The translations under genes were made by a program, and so were the position numbers. Under the pieces are notes generated by a model. The model had not been told where the DNA came from. It saw only the letters and a list, made by a program, of their open reading frames with translations, and did no database searches. 64,000 bases of DNA from Rhodospirillaceae bacterium (GTDB taxonomy: Bacteria; Pseudomonadota; Alphaproteobacteria; Dongiales; Dongiaceae). The DNA is taken from the NCBI GenBank assembly GCA_008012315.1, contig SSEL01000023.1, positions 124,001-188,000 on the forward strand. The letters run 5' to 3'. Below, one piece after another: positions 27,262 through 35,396 of the stretch (its first letter is position 1; the number at the start of each line of letters is the position of its first letter).

Positions 27262-28419
27262 ATGGGACTTGACCGCGCTTACTGGAACTTCGGTGTCCTG
27301 GCGTCGCAGACGGGTGTTGCCGCGATTACCGAACGGACCCAGCTCAACGGAGCATTATTGGCCATTGAGGAAATCAATGCCCAAGGCGGGATCGATGGCC
27401 GGCCGATACGGCCGGTCATCTACGATCCCGGATCGGTTCCCGCCAATTTCGCCACCTATGCGCGGCGAATGCTCGCCGACAACAACGTGAACATCATTTT
27501 CGGCTGCTATATGTCGAGCCAGCGGAAGGCGGTTCTGCCGATCATCCGTGAATACGGCGCCCTGCTTTGTTATCCGACGATGTATGAGGGCTTTGAGTTT
27601 TCCGACAACGTGATCTACTCGGGCGCGGCGCCGAACCAGAACAACATCCCCATGGCTAAATACATGATGGAACATTGCGGCGAGACGTTCTGCCTCGTCG
27701 GATCTGATTATCTGTTCCCGCGTGAGGCCAATCGCATTTTTAAGGAAACCATTCAAGCACTTGGTGGGTCCGTCCTGTCGGAAGACTACCTGCCGCTGGA
27801 GGCCGATGCGGCGGCGGTGGAACCGGTGATCGACCGGATGGTTGCCTTGGAGCCGGATGCGATCTTTTCGACGATCGTCGGCGATTCCACGATCCCATTC
27901 TATCGCGGCCTGGCAAAGGTGCGGGCCGGCCGGCGACACATCCCTGTCGGCAGCCTGAATACCAGCGAGGCGGAGATTGCCGTCATGGGCCCCGCTGTGG
28001 CTTCAGGGCATTTGATTTCAATGCCTTACCTCACTCCGATCGATAGCGAAACGAATGCGCGATTCAAGCGCCAATATGGCGCGCGTTTCGGCGGCGCCGG
28101 CATCACCAGCTGTACGGAGGCCGCTTATTTCCAGGTGCATCTGGTCGCCCGGGCTATTGCCGAGATCGGCACCGATGACACCCATGCGGTGGTGCGCGCG
28201 TTGCATAACCGCCGCTTTGCCGCGCCAGAAGGTGAAGTCTGGGTCGATCCGGAGAACAACCATACCTATCTCTGGCCGCGCATCGCCGAAATCGGCGCAA
28301 AAGGCGAGCTCAATATCGTGCAAGACTGCGCAGCACCGGTGAAGCCGGATCCCTATCTGGTTTTCCCGCGAGATCGCGACGACGATGGCCGGCATCTGCT
28401 GGCCGAAGTCGTCAGCTAG
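27262..28419 (+). CDS. AmiC-like cytoplasmic ligand sensor (type 1 periplasmic-binding fold)
   Basis: 385 residues from the ATG at 27262, which aligns with the AmiC N-terminus (FGVLASQTGV, GALLAIEEINAQGG); the frame begins 13 codons earlier. It has no signal peptide, unlike the related UrtA 1.9 kb downstream, and so should be a cytoplasmic sensor. The type 1 solute-binding fold is seen in FGCYMSSQRKAVLPI, YPTMYEGFE and WPRIAE. In Pseudomonas, AmiC sequesters the antiterminator AmiR and releases it on binding amide. The next gene is AmiR-like, so the same control is inferred, with urea or a short amide as ligand. Confidence 0.85.
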   Translation: MGLDRAYWNFGVLASQTGVAAITERTQLNGALLAIEEINAQGGIDGRPIRPVIYDPGSVPANFATYARRMLADNNVNIIFGCYMSSQRKAVLPIIREYGALLCYPTMYEGFEFSDNVIYSGAAPNQNNIPMAKYMMEHCGETFCLVGSDYLFPREANRIFKETIQALGGSVLSEDYLPLEADAAAVEPVIDRMVALEPDAIFSTIVGDSTIPFYRGLAKVRAGRRHIPVGSLNTSEAEIAVMGPAVASGHLISMPYLTPIDSETNARFKRQYGARFGGAGITSCTEAAYFQVHLVARAIAEIGTDDTHAVVRALHNRRFAAPEGEVWVDPENNHTYLWPRIAEIGAKGELNIVQDCAAPVKPDPYLVFPRDRDDDGRHLLAEVVS

Positions 28420-28428
28420 GGCGCGCCG

Positions 28429-29034
28429 ATGACCCCAACGCTGCTCCGCGATCTGCGCCTGCTGCAGGTTCTCGTCAACCATCCGGAAGACACCGATTGT
28501 CAAACGCTGGTGAGGCATTTGCACCGGATTGGCTGCCGGGTCGATGTGGAATGGCCGCCGGCCGAAGTGCCGCCGCTCTGGCCCGATGTGATCTTTCTGA
28601 TGATCAAGCAGGAGATGGTGGCGCAGTACAAAAGCGCCTGGGCGGAACAACATGAGCGCGGCCCCGCTTTGATCATCATCGTTGACTACGAAGATCCGAC
28701 GACATTGCAGACGGTGCTGGAAATGTCGCCGAATGCGGTCATCGGCAAACCGATCCAGCCTTATGGCGTGCTCGCCAATCTCGTCGTCGCGCGGCAGTCG
28801 AAACTGCATCACGTCGAACACCATCAGGCGATTGAAAAACTTGAACGAAAGCTGAAATCAGTGAAGCTGATCAGCCAAGCGAAAGCGGTGCTGATGAACC
28901 AGCACGGCATCAGCGAGGAAGAGGCTTATCGTCGCCTGCGAAGCCAGGCGATGGCGAACCGTGTGACAACGGAAGATATTGCCATGAGCCTGATCAGTGC
29001 GGGCAATCTGCTGAAAAAGTCAGGATTGCCTTGA
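28429..29034 (+). CDS. AmiR/NasT-type response regulator with ANTAR RNA-binding domain
   Basis: 201 residues. The N-terminal pseudo-receiver (about 1-125) lacks the acidic DD pair of true receivers, as in AmiR, so it is not phosphorylated in the usual way. A coiled coil follows at about 128-150, then the ANTAR domain: LISQAKAVLMNQHGISEEEAYRRLRSQAM, the classical three-helix pattern with the conserved Ala and Tyr. It binds tandem RNA hairpins and prevents termination. It lies 9 bases after the AmiC-like gene. Its stop codon overlaps the -35 box of the promoter for the urea operon leader, which carries matching hairpins. Confidence 0.9.
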   Translation: MTPTLLRDLRLLQVLVNHPEDTDCQTLVRHLHRIGCRVDVEWPPAEVPPLWPDVIFLMIKQEMVAQYKSAWAEQHERGPALIIIVDYEDPTTLQTVLEMSPNAVIGKPIQPYGVLANLVVARQSKLHHVEHHQAIEKLERKLKSVKLISQAKAVLMNQHGISEEEAYRRLRSQAMANRVTTEDIAMSLISAGNLLKKSGLP

Positions 29035-29059
29035 CGGCATCCGGCGATCGCGTTCTAAT
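29031..29059 (+). promoter_or_regulatory. Sigma70-type promoter of the urea/urease operon
   Basis: TTGACG (29031-29036) and TCTAAT (29054-29059), each 5 of 6 matches to consensus, are separated by exactly 17 bases. The -35 box overlaps the stop codon of the ANTAR regulator gene. The expected start at about 29066-29067 lies directly before the first leader hairpin, which is the arrangement expected for a transcribed antitermination leader. Confidence 0.7.
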
Positions 29060-29067
29060 GCGTTGGA

Positions 29068-29124
29068 CTGATCGAGGCTGATCAGGGAGTAGCACCTGCG
29101 TATAGTCGGGCAACGATGCCCGGC
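29068..29124 (+). promoter_or_regulatory. Tandem hexaloop hairpins, predicted ANTAR-binding RNA leader
   Basis: Hairpin P1: CTGATC (29068-29073) pairs with GATCAG (29080-29085) around a six-base loop GAGGCT. Hairpin P2: GTCGGGC (29105-29111) pairs with GCCCGGC (29118-29124) around a six-base loop AACGAT. Published ANTAR targets have two hexaloops with A at position 1 and G at position 4. P2 fits both; P1 has G at 4 but G rather than A at 1. The intrinsic terminator follows 15 bases later, separate from P2, as in the nasF leader. The adjacent regulator supports binding here. Confidence 0.72.
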
Positions 29125-29139
29125 AAGAGACAGCAACGG

Positions 29140-29175
29140 AGCTCCGAGAGGTATTTACCTCGCGGGGCTTTTTTT
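29140..29175 (+). terminator. Leader intrinsic terminator upstream of urtA
   Basis: A 13-base arm, AGCTCCGAGAGGT, pairs with ACCTCGCGGGGCT (one G-U pair, one A-G mismatch) around loop ATTT, and seven Ts follow immediately. It stands after the ANTAR gene and the P1/P2 hairpins but before urtA, so without antitermination transcription should stop here. It is the strongest Rho-independent terminator in the window. Confidence 0.88.
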
Positions 29176-29287
29176 GTGTTCCGAAGGCAGCGGTGCAGTT
29201 GGCTGCCATCAAAAAAAACATAATTGAACCGGCTAGTTGCCGGTCTGGGCTTTAGGAAACGCAACCGAACCTAACAGGGGAAGGGCG

Positions 29288-30535
29288 ATGTCTCTCTCAA
29301 GACGTAATCTGCTCAAGGGAGCAGCGATATCTGCTGCCGTCATTCAAGCGCCATTGGTGTTTCGTACGCTGAGTTCCCGTGCCTGGGCCGCAGACGAAAT
29401 TCCTGTCGGCGTGATGTATTCGCTTTCCGGCACGACGGCGATCGTCGAGAAATCGATGAACCAATGCGCCTTGATGGCGATCGAGCAACTCAATGCGAAA
29501 GGCGGCGTGCTCGGCAAAAAGCTGAAGCCGATCGTCGAGGATCCGAATTCGGACCCGCGCACCTATGGCGAAAAAGCGCGCAAGCTGATCATCGATGACA
29601 AGGTGCCGGTGATTTTCGGCTGCTATACGACGGCCAGCCGCAAGGCTGTGCTGCCTGTCGTCGAGCGGCGCAAGAATCTGCTGGTCTGGCCAACCTGGTA
29701 TGAGGGCGAGGAATGTTCGAAACACATCCTCTATGCCGGTTCCGCCGTTCCCAACCAGCAATTGGAAAACTCCATTCCTTATCTGGTCAATAAGCTGGGG
29801 AAGAAGAAGCTGTTCATTGTCGGATCAGATTATGCTTTCCCGCGCGGCATGGCCAAGACGACGAAGATCATCTGCCAGAAATTGGGCGCTGAAGTCGTCG
29901 GTGACGAATACCTGCCACTCGGGCACTCGGAATGGGCCGCCATGGTTTCAAAGATCGGCAAGAGCGGTGCCGATGCGATCTTCTCCAACGTGGTCGGTGA
30001 TTCCATCGTCGCCTTCTATCGGGAGTTCCGGAATCAAGGCTATGATTTCGATAAGCTGCCGCTTTGCTCTTCGACGACGACGGAGGTCGAAATCAAGGCG
30101 ATGGGGCCGGAATATGCCCTTGGCAGCTATGTGTCCTTGCCTTATTTCCAGTCGGTCGATACGCCGGAAAACAAGAAGTTCGTGGCCGATTTCAAGGCCT
30201 ATGCCGGCGCGGATTCGGTGACGCATGCGGCCATGGAGGCCGTCTATATCGGCGTGAACATCTGGGCCATGGCGGCGGCGAAGGCGAAGGACGTTGCACC
30301 GGAGGCAGTGATCGACAATGCCGGCGGCATCGAATTTGCCGCACCGCAGGGCAAGGTCAAGATCGATCCGGAGAACCTGCACACCTATCTGACACCGCGG
30401 ATCGGCCAGACCCAATCAGATGGGCAGTTGAAGATCGTCGATCAATACAGCGAGCCTCTGGTACCTTTGCCCTATTCCAGTCAGGGCGAGACGGCTGAAA
30501 AGCGTATCTGCACGACAAAGGGTGCGATGCTTTAA
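29288..30535 (+). CDS. urtA: Urea ABC transporter substrate-binding protein UrtA
   Basis: 415 residues from the ATG at 29288 behind AGGGGAAGGG; a frame begins 17 codons earlier in the leader. A twin-arginine-type signal (MSLSRRNLLKGAAISAAVI) is removed at about residue 35. The mature protein has the UrtA words VGVMYSLSGTTAIVEKSM, FGCYTTASRKAVLP, WPTWYEGEECS and LGSYVSLPYFQ. It binds urea in the periplasm for the UrtBCDE importer. It resembles the AmiC-like sensor encoded upstream, so the sensor may have arisen from a UrtA-type ancestor. A strong hairpin follows, which would favour excess UrtA. Confidence 0.95.
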   Translation: MSLSRRNLLKGAAISAAVIQAPLVFRTLSSRAWAADEIPVGVMYSLSGTTAIVEKSMNQCALMAIEQLNAKGGVLGKKLKPIVEDPNSDPRTYGEKARKLIIDDKVPVIFGCYTTASRKAVLPVVERRKNLLVWPTWYEGEECSKHILYAGSAVPNQQLENSIPYLVNKLGKKKLFIVGSDYAFPRGMAKTTKIICQKLGAEVVGDEYLPLGHSEWAAMVSKIGKSGADAIFSNVVGDSIVAFYREFRNQGYDFDKLPLCSSTTTEVEIKAMGPEYALGSYVSLPYFQSVDTPENKKFVADFKAYAGADSVTHAAMEAVYIGVNIWAMAAAKAKDVAPEAVIDNAGGIEFAAPQGKVKIDPENLHTYLTPRIGQTQSDGQLKIVDQYSEPLVPLPYSSQGETAEKRICTTKGAML

Positions 30536-30565
30536 ACCCGGCGAGGCCCCCTCTCGGGCCACCCT

Positions 30566-30614
30566 GTCTCGCCAGAGCGGTCTATCGACGACACCGGATT
30601 GTCTCTGGCGAGAC
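30566..30614 (+). terminator. Long hairpin between urtA and urtB (partial terminator)
   Basis: GTCTCGCCAGAG (30566-30577) and CTCTGGCGAGAC (30603-30614) are perfect 12-bp inverted arms, followed by TTTTGTT. The 25-base loop holds a weaker CGGT/ACCG stem. In the 114-base urtA-urtB gap it probably attenuates transcription and protects urtA mRNA. Confidence 0.7.
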
Positions 30615-30649
30615 TTTTGTTCTGCTGATGAGCGACGGAGCAGGCAACC

Positions 30650-31540
30650 GTGGAAACCATCATCATCGGTCTGAGTATCGCGTCAATTCTGTTCCTGGTT
30701 GCCTTGGGCCTGGCGATCATTTACGGCGCAATGAAAATCATCAATCTCGCCCATGGCGAAATGGTGATGATCGGCGCCTATGTCACGGTGCTGGCGACCA
30801 AGCATCTGGGCGCCAATCTCTATCTCTGTATTCCCATTGCCTTCATCGTCACGGCGGCGATCGGCTACGGGCTGGAAGTCATCATCGTGCGGCGGCTCTA
30901 TGGGCGTCTGCTGGATACGTTGCTGGCGACCTGGGGGGTATCGCTCATCCTGCAGCAATTGATCCGCATTCATCTGGGCCTCGGGCTCTTCGATATCCAC
31001 ATCGACGGCCTGGGTTCCGATCTCCAGAATGTGCAGGTGCCGGAATTGCTGCGCCAGACCCTGACACTGGGTGATGCCAATATTCCTGTCTATCGCGCTT
31101 TTGTCTTTATCGTCGCGATCTTGCTCGGTTGCATCACGTGGTGGCTGGTCTATCGGACGCATTTCGGCGCGCAGCTGCGCGCTGTATCGGTCGCCCGCGG
31201 CATCGCCTCCTGCTGTGGCATTAACGAAAAGCGCATCAACAGCCTGGCTTTTGCCTATGGCAGCGGGCTTGCCGGTATCGCCGGTGTGATGGTGTCTGGC
31301 TTCAAGACGGTTTCGCCGGATATGGGAACGCCTTATGTCATCGACGCCTTCCTGGTCGTCGTGGCTGGCGGTGTCGGTCATCTCTTCGGCACCGTCGCCT
31401 CGGCCGGTATCCTCGGCGAGCTGCAGAGTTATGTGTCCTCGATACTGAACGACGTCTATGGCCGCACCGCTGTGTTCGCCACGGTCATCGCCGTCCTTCT
31501 GTGGAAGCCGCAAGGCTTGTTCGTGATCCGGAGTCGCTGA
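30650..31540 (+). CDS. urtB: Urea ABC transporter permease UrtB
   Basis: 296 residues with a GTG start preceded by GGAGCAGG. It is a LivH-type branched-chain permease with about eight membrane segments. Family patterns include LGLAIIYGAMKIINLAHGEMVMIGAY near the start and the loop FGAQLRAVSVARGIASCCGINEKRIN, which contacts the ATPase. It forms the membrane channel with UrtC. UrtB proteins from some bacteria carry a long N-terminal extension; this one is the short form. Confidence 0.95.
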   Translation: METIIIGLSIASILFLVALGLAIIYGAMKIINLAHGEMVMIGAYVTVLATKHLGANLYLCIPIAFIVTAAIGYGLEVIIVRRLYGRLLDTLLATWGVSLILQQLIRIHLGLGLFDIHIDGLGSDLQNVQVPELLRQTLTLGDANIPVYRAFVFIVAILLGCITWWLVYRTHFGAQLRAVSVARGIASCCGINEKRINSLAFAYGSGLAGIAGVMVSGFKTVSPDMGTPYVIDAFLVVVAGGVGHLFGTVASAGILGELQSYVSSILNDVYGRTAVFATVIAVLLWKPQGLFVIRSR

Positions 31541-31542
31541 GT

Positions 31543-32700
31543 ATGATCAGGCAGGATTTGATCGCCGCCCGCAAGCATCGCATTCAATTGCAATGCTATG
31601 TCGCATTCATCGCCATTCTTCTCATGCTGCCGCTCATGCTCGATGCCTTCTGGCTGAACCGCATTGCGACCTATCTTGTCTATGGCATCTGCGCCGTCGC
31701 GATTTGCCTGTCCTGGGGATGGGCCGGCATCTTGAACCTTGGTCAGGGTGCCTTCTTCGGCATGGGCGCGTATATGATGGCGATGTCGCTGACCCTGGCC
31801 AGTCCGGATAACAACCCGGTGCCGCAACTGATGCTGCTCAACATGGAGCCGACCGCACCGCGCGAGCTTTGCTGCATCACGCCGGGATCGTTCCTTTGGA
31901 TCCCCTTCCGCTGGCAGGCGGTCGGTGTCGCGGCGTCGATCATCGTCCCGATGATCATGGCCCTAGGTATCGGCTATGCGATGTTCAAGCGCCGCACCAG
32001 TGGTGTCTATGTCTCCATCATCACACTGGCTCTGGCGCTCATCATCCAGTTGATCATCATCAACAACCAGCCCTTGACCGGCGGCTTCAACGGCCTGGCG
32101 GACCTGGCGCCTCTGACGATCGGCAGCTTCGAATTCGATCCTTATGGCAACAGCACCTATTATCTTGTCACGGCGGTTCTGGCGGCGGCGCTGTTCGGCG
32201 GCCGTTATTTGCTGAGCGGCAAGATGGGATTGATTCTGCGGGCAACCCAGGAAGACGAAGCCCGCCTGCGGTTCCTCGGCTATGAAGTCGAGAAATATAA
32301 GATGCTGGCTTTCTGTCTTTCGGCGGGGTTGGCCGGTCTGGCCGGCATGCTCTTCGTCATATGTGCGGAATTTGCCTCGCCGGCTTTGATGGCGACGGGA
32401 TTCAGCGTCTCCATGGTGATCTGGGCAGCCGTCGGCGGACGCCATTCCCTGATGGGAGCCTGCGTCGGCGCGGTGCTGGTGAATGTCATCGGCGCCGGCG
32501 CCAGCGAAAGCCCCCTGTTCCAACCGATCTGGCCGATCATCCTCGGCCTGCTTTTCATCGGCGTCGTGCTGGTGATGCCGAATGGCATCGCCGGCGTTTT
32601 CGACAGCTTGCTCGATCGGAAGTTACGCAATGGCGGCGCTGCAGCATCAACCGATGCCAAGCATGTGTCACCACGCCCCAAGACATCGGAGGCGCGCTGA
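31543..32700 (+). CDS. urtC: Urea ABC transporter permease UrtC
   Basis: 385 residues from the ATG at 31543, two bases after the UrtB stop; the frame is open 14 codons upstream inside urtB. This LivM-type permease has the conserved LSWGWAGILNLGQGAFFGMGAYMMAM, a periplasmic insert with two adjacent cysteines (ELCCITPG), and the ATPase-contact loop SGKMGLILRATQEDEARLRFLGY. Its stop overlaps the urtD start by one base. Confidence 0.95.
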   Translation: MIRQDLIAARKHRIQLQCYVAFIAILLMLPLMLDAFWLNRIATYLVYGICAVAICLSWGWAGILNLGQGAFFGMGAYMMAMSLTLASPDNNPVPQLMLLNMEPTAPRELCCITPGSFLWIPFRWQAVGVAASIIVPMIMALGIGYAMFKRRTSGVYVSIITLALALIIQLIIINNQPLTGGFNGLADLAPLTIGSFEFDPYGNSTYYLVTAVLAAALFGGRYLLSGKMGLILRATQEDEARLRFLGYEVEKYKMLAFCLSAGLAGLAGMLFVICAEFASPALMATGFSVSMVIWAAVGGRHSLMGACVGAVLVNVIGAGASESPLFQPIWPIILGLLFIGVVLVMPNGIAGVFDSLLDRKLRNGGAAASTDAKHVSPRPKTSEAR

Positions 32701-33497
32701 TGCAGGACATCGTTTCCCAGCCGACGAACGACCCTCAAGCCGGTGCGCCCTGGGCGCTTGAAACGACCGATCTGACCGTCAAATTCGATGAGTTTCCCTC
32801 GGTCAACGGTGTGAATCTAAAAGTGGAAGCCGGTGAGCTGCGTGTCATTATCGGTGCCAATGGCGCCGGCAAATCAACGCTGCTCGACCTCATCTGCGGC
32901 AAGACCCGGCCGACCAGCGGCGTCATCCTGTTACGCGGACGAGACGTGACGGGCATCGGTGAAGCGCAGATCGCCCGTGCCGGAATCGGCCGCAAGTTCC
33001 AGACGCCGACCGTCTTCAAGTCGATGTCGGTCTGGGAGAACCTGCAAGTCGCGGGCAACAAGCAGTTCGGCGTCTCACATAATTTCCTCTGCCGGACCGA
33101 GTCATCACCGGCGGAACAGCAGAGGCAGGTCATCGATCAGATTGGCCTTGGCAGCTTGTTGCACCGCTCCGCGGCGGAGCTTTCCCATGGTCAGTTGCAA
33201 TGGCTGGAACTCGGCATGTTACTGATGCAAAGCCCCTCCATCCTGCTGTTGGATGAACCCACCGCCGGGATGACGACGGAAGAAACCGACAAGACGGCGG
33301 ATATCATCCGATCTCTCGCAGGCAATCATACAATCCTGGTCATCGAGCATGACATGGCCTTCGTCAGGCAGATTTGCCGCAAGATCACCGTGCTCCACCA
33401 GGGCCGCATCCTCGCCGAGGGGGCGGCCGAGGAAATCGAACGCAATGCGGATGTCATCCAGGCCTATCTGGGATCGGCGATGGTGAGCCATGCTTGA
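32700..33497 (+). CDS. urtD: Urea ABC transporter ATP-binding protein UrtD
   Basis: 265 residues from the ATG that shares one base with the urtC stop; a much longer frame reaching back into urtC is a reading artefact. Walker A GANGAGKST, the signature LSHGQLQWLELGMLL (LivG group), Walker B ILLLDEPTAGM and the switch His in IEHDMAFV are all present. One of the two ATPases of the importer. It overlaps urtE by 8 bases. Confidence 0.95.
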   Translation: MQDIVSQPTNDPQAGAPWALETTDLTVKFDEFPSVNGVNLKVEAGELRVIIGANGAGKSTLLDLICGKTRPTSGVILLRGRDVTGIGEAQIARAGIGRKFQTPTVFKSMSVWENLQVAGNKQFGVSHNFLCRTESSPAEQQRQVIDQIGLGSLLHRSAAELSHGQLQWLELGMLLMQSPSILLLDEPTAGMTTEETDKTADIIRSLAGNHTILVIEHDMAFVRQICRKITVLHQGRILAEGAAEEIERNADVIQAYLGSAMVSHA

Positions 33498-34185
33498 TGT
33501 AAAGAACCTGCACGCCTATTACGACAGCAGCCATATTCTGCATGGCATCGATCTGGAAATCCGCCAGGGCGAAATCTTCTGCCTGCTGGGGCGGAACGGT
33601 GTCGGCAAGACGACTTTCCTGAAAAGCCTGCTCGGCCTGACGGTCCGCACCGAGGGGACGGTGCAATTCGACGGACGGGAAATCGCCGACCTCGACACCT
33701 ATGAACGGGCAAGGCTCGGCATCGCCTATGTGCCGCAGGGGCGGGAGATCGTTCCCGGCCTCACCGTGCTCGAGAATATCCGCCTCGGCTGTTTTGCCCG
33801 GCGCGACCGCAAGGTGACAATTCCCGAGTACATCTGGTCGATGTTCCCGTTCCTGCGCGAACACCTCAACCGGCGTGGCACCAATCTCTCCGGCGGCCAG
33901 CAGCAGCAGCTTGCCATCGCACGGGCGCTGGCATCGGAGCCGACCGTCCTGCTGATGGACGAGCCGACCGAAGGCATCCAGCCGAATGTGGTGCAGGAGA
34001 TCGAGCGCACGATCGTTCGCCTCAACCGCGAATTCGGCCTGACGATCATCCTGGTCGAACAGAAGGTGCAATTCGCCCGCACCTCCTGTCATCGCTTCGC
34101 GTTCATTGAGAAAGGGCAGATCGCAGCCGCCGGCGCCGCAGCCGACTTATCGGACACGCTGCTGCATCGCTACATGGCGGTCTGA
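33490..34185 (+). CDS. urtE: Urea ABC transporter ATP-binding protein UrtE
   Basis: 231 residues, LivF-type ATPase: Walker A GRNGVGKTT, the signature LSGGQQQQLAIARAL, Walker B VLLMDEPTEGIQPNVV and the switch region ILVEQKVQFA. It forms the heterodimeric motor with UrtD. The start overlaps urtD by 8 bases. The urease accessory gene ureE follows after 19 bases, so uptake and hydrolysis are a single transcription unit. Confidence 0.95.
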   Translation: MLDVKNLHAYYDSSHILHGIDLEIRQGEIFCLLGRNGVGKTTFLKSLLGLTVRTEGTVQFDGREIADLDTYERARLGIAYVPQGREIVPGLTVLENIRLGCFARRDRKVTIPEYIWSMFPFLREHLNRRGTNLSGGQQQQLAIARALASEPTVLLMDEPTEGIQPNVVQEIERTIVRLNREFGLTIILVEQKVQFARTSCHRFAFIEKGQIAAAGAAADLSDTLLHRYMAV

Positions 34186-34204
34186 GCAGGAGAGGGAGAC
34201 GCAT

Positions 34205-34696
34205 ATGCTGATGGCGGAAAAATCTGTCGCAACCGGTGCCGATCCGTTGCGGCTGGACGCAATCCTCGGATTGCTGTCCGAGCCCTCGATGGCGGATTAC
34301 ATCCATGATATCGGCCAACATGGTGTCATCGAATATATCGATCTCGGCGGCGATGATATCCGGCGTCATCGGCTGAGGGTGACGACCGATCGCGGCACCG
34401 ACTGTGCGATCTCGCTGCCGCGCAGCCAGCATTTGCAGAACGGCGCCGTTCTGCTTGCGGAAAAGGACCGCGCCATCATCGTGCGGATGCTTGCCCGGGA
34501 ATGGCTGCGGCTGGCGCCCAGGGATGCCGCAGCGGCACTGGAGCTTGGCTATTTCGCCGGCAACATGCATTGGCCGGTCCGCTTCGACTCGGAGCTGCTG
34601 CTGATCGAACTCCAGGGGCCGCGGCAGCGTTATCTCGATCGCCTCGACTTCATGGTCGCAGCCGGGCAGATCCGCATCGTCGAGGAGGCGGCGTGA
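34205..34696 (+). CDS. ureE: Urease accessory protein UreE (nickel metallochaperone)
   Basis: 163 residues from the ATG at 34205 behind GGAGAGGGAG; a frame extends upstream into urtE without coding logic. The UreE N-terminal peptide-binding domain and the C-terminal dimer domain with GNMHWPVRF (metal-binding His region of UreE) are recognisable. The chain ends at EEAA with no histidine-rich tail, unlike Klebsiella UreE, so nickel storage capacity should be low. It delivers Ni to the UreDFG-apo-urease complex. Placing ureE and ureF ahead of the structural genes is unusual. Confidence 0.88.
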   Translation: MLMAEKSVATGADPLRLDAILGLLSEPSMADYIHDIGQHGVIEYIDLGGDDIRRHRLRVTTDRGTDCAISLPRSQHLQNGAVLLAEKDRAIIVRMLAREWLRLAPRDAAAALELGYFAGNMHWPVRFDSELLLIELQGPRQRYLDRLDFMVAAGQIRIVEEAA

Positions 34697-35376
34697 CGAC
34701 GGAGACGCAGGCGCTACTGGCAGCTTTCCAGCACGCGGACAGCTTTTTCCCGGGAGGTGCGACCGCATTCTCCTGGGGCTTGGAGACATTGGTGTCGGAT
34801 GGCGTGATCGGTGATGCCGCCAGCGTCGAAGTCTATCTCCGCGCCCAGATCACCCATCGCTGGTCGACATCCGACCTGCCGATGCTGCAGGCGGCGCTGC
34901 TGGCCCGCGAGGACGAGACAAGGCTGATCGAACTCGATCACCTTCTCGACGCGATGTCGCTCGCCGCCCGGCAACGCATCGGTTCGACCCGTTGCGGGGC
35001 GGCCTTGCTTTCCGTTCATATGCGTTTGGGTTCGGCGGCTGCGACCAGCTATCGGGGGCTCGTTAGCCGCGGCGACGCCCTTGGTCATTTGCCCATCGTC
35101 CAGGGCCTGGTTTGGGGGGAGATGGGACTCTCCTTGCCGATCGCCAGCGCTATTTCCGCCAATAGCCTCTGTCAATCGATCGTCAGCGCCGCGATCCGCC
35201 TCGGCATCGTCAGCCATATCGACAGCCAGCTCATCATTGGTCGATTGCGGCCGGTCATCGCAACGGCGATCGATGGCGACGTCCCGGCCGCCGATCAAAG
35301 CCACGCTTATATACCGCAGAGTGAAATCGCGCTGATGCGCCATGAGATCCAGGACAACCGGCTGTTCGCCAATTAA
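34693..35376 (+). CDS. ureF: Urease accessory protein UreF
   Basis: 227 residues from a GTG at 34693 that overlaps the ureE stop (GTGA). The all-helical UreF fold is recognisable from [23 protein letters not shown] near the N-terminus, then the central [18 protein letters not shown] and the C-terminal [12 protein letters not shown]. UreF bridges UreD and the GTPase UreG and gates nickel insertion. A much longer frame starting inside ureE is a shadow. The fused ureAB gene begins 20 bases downstream. Confidence 0.9.
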   Translation: MTTETQALLAAFQHADSFFPGGATAFSWGLETLVSDGVIGDAASVEVYLRAQITHRWSTSDLPMLQAALLAREDETRLIELDHLLDAMSLAARQRIGSTRCGAALLSVHMRLGSAAATSYRGLVSRGDALGHLPIVQGLVWGEMGLSLPIASAISANSLCQSIVSAAIRLGIVSHIDSQLIIGRLRPVIATAIDGDVPAADQSHAYIPQSEIALMRHEIQDNRLFAN

Positions 35377-35396
35377 GGGGGAGTGAAGGAAACGTC

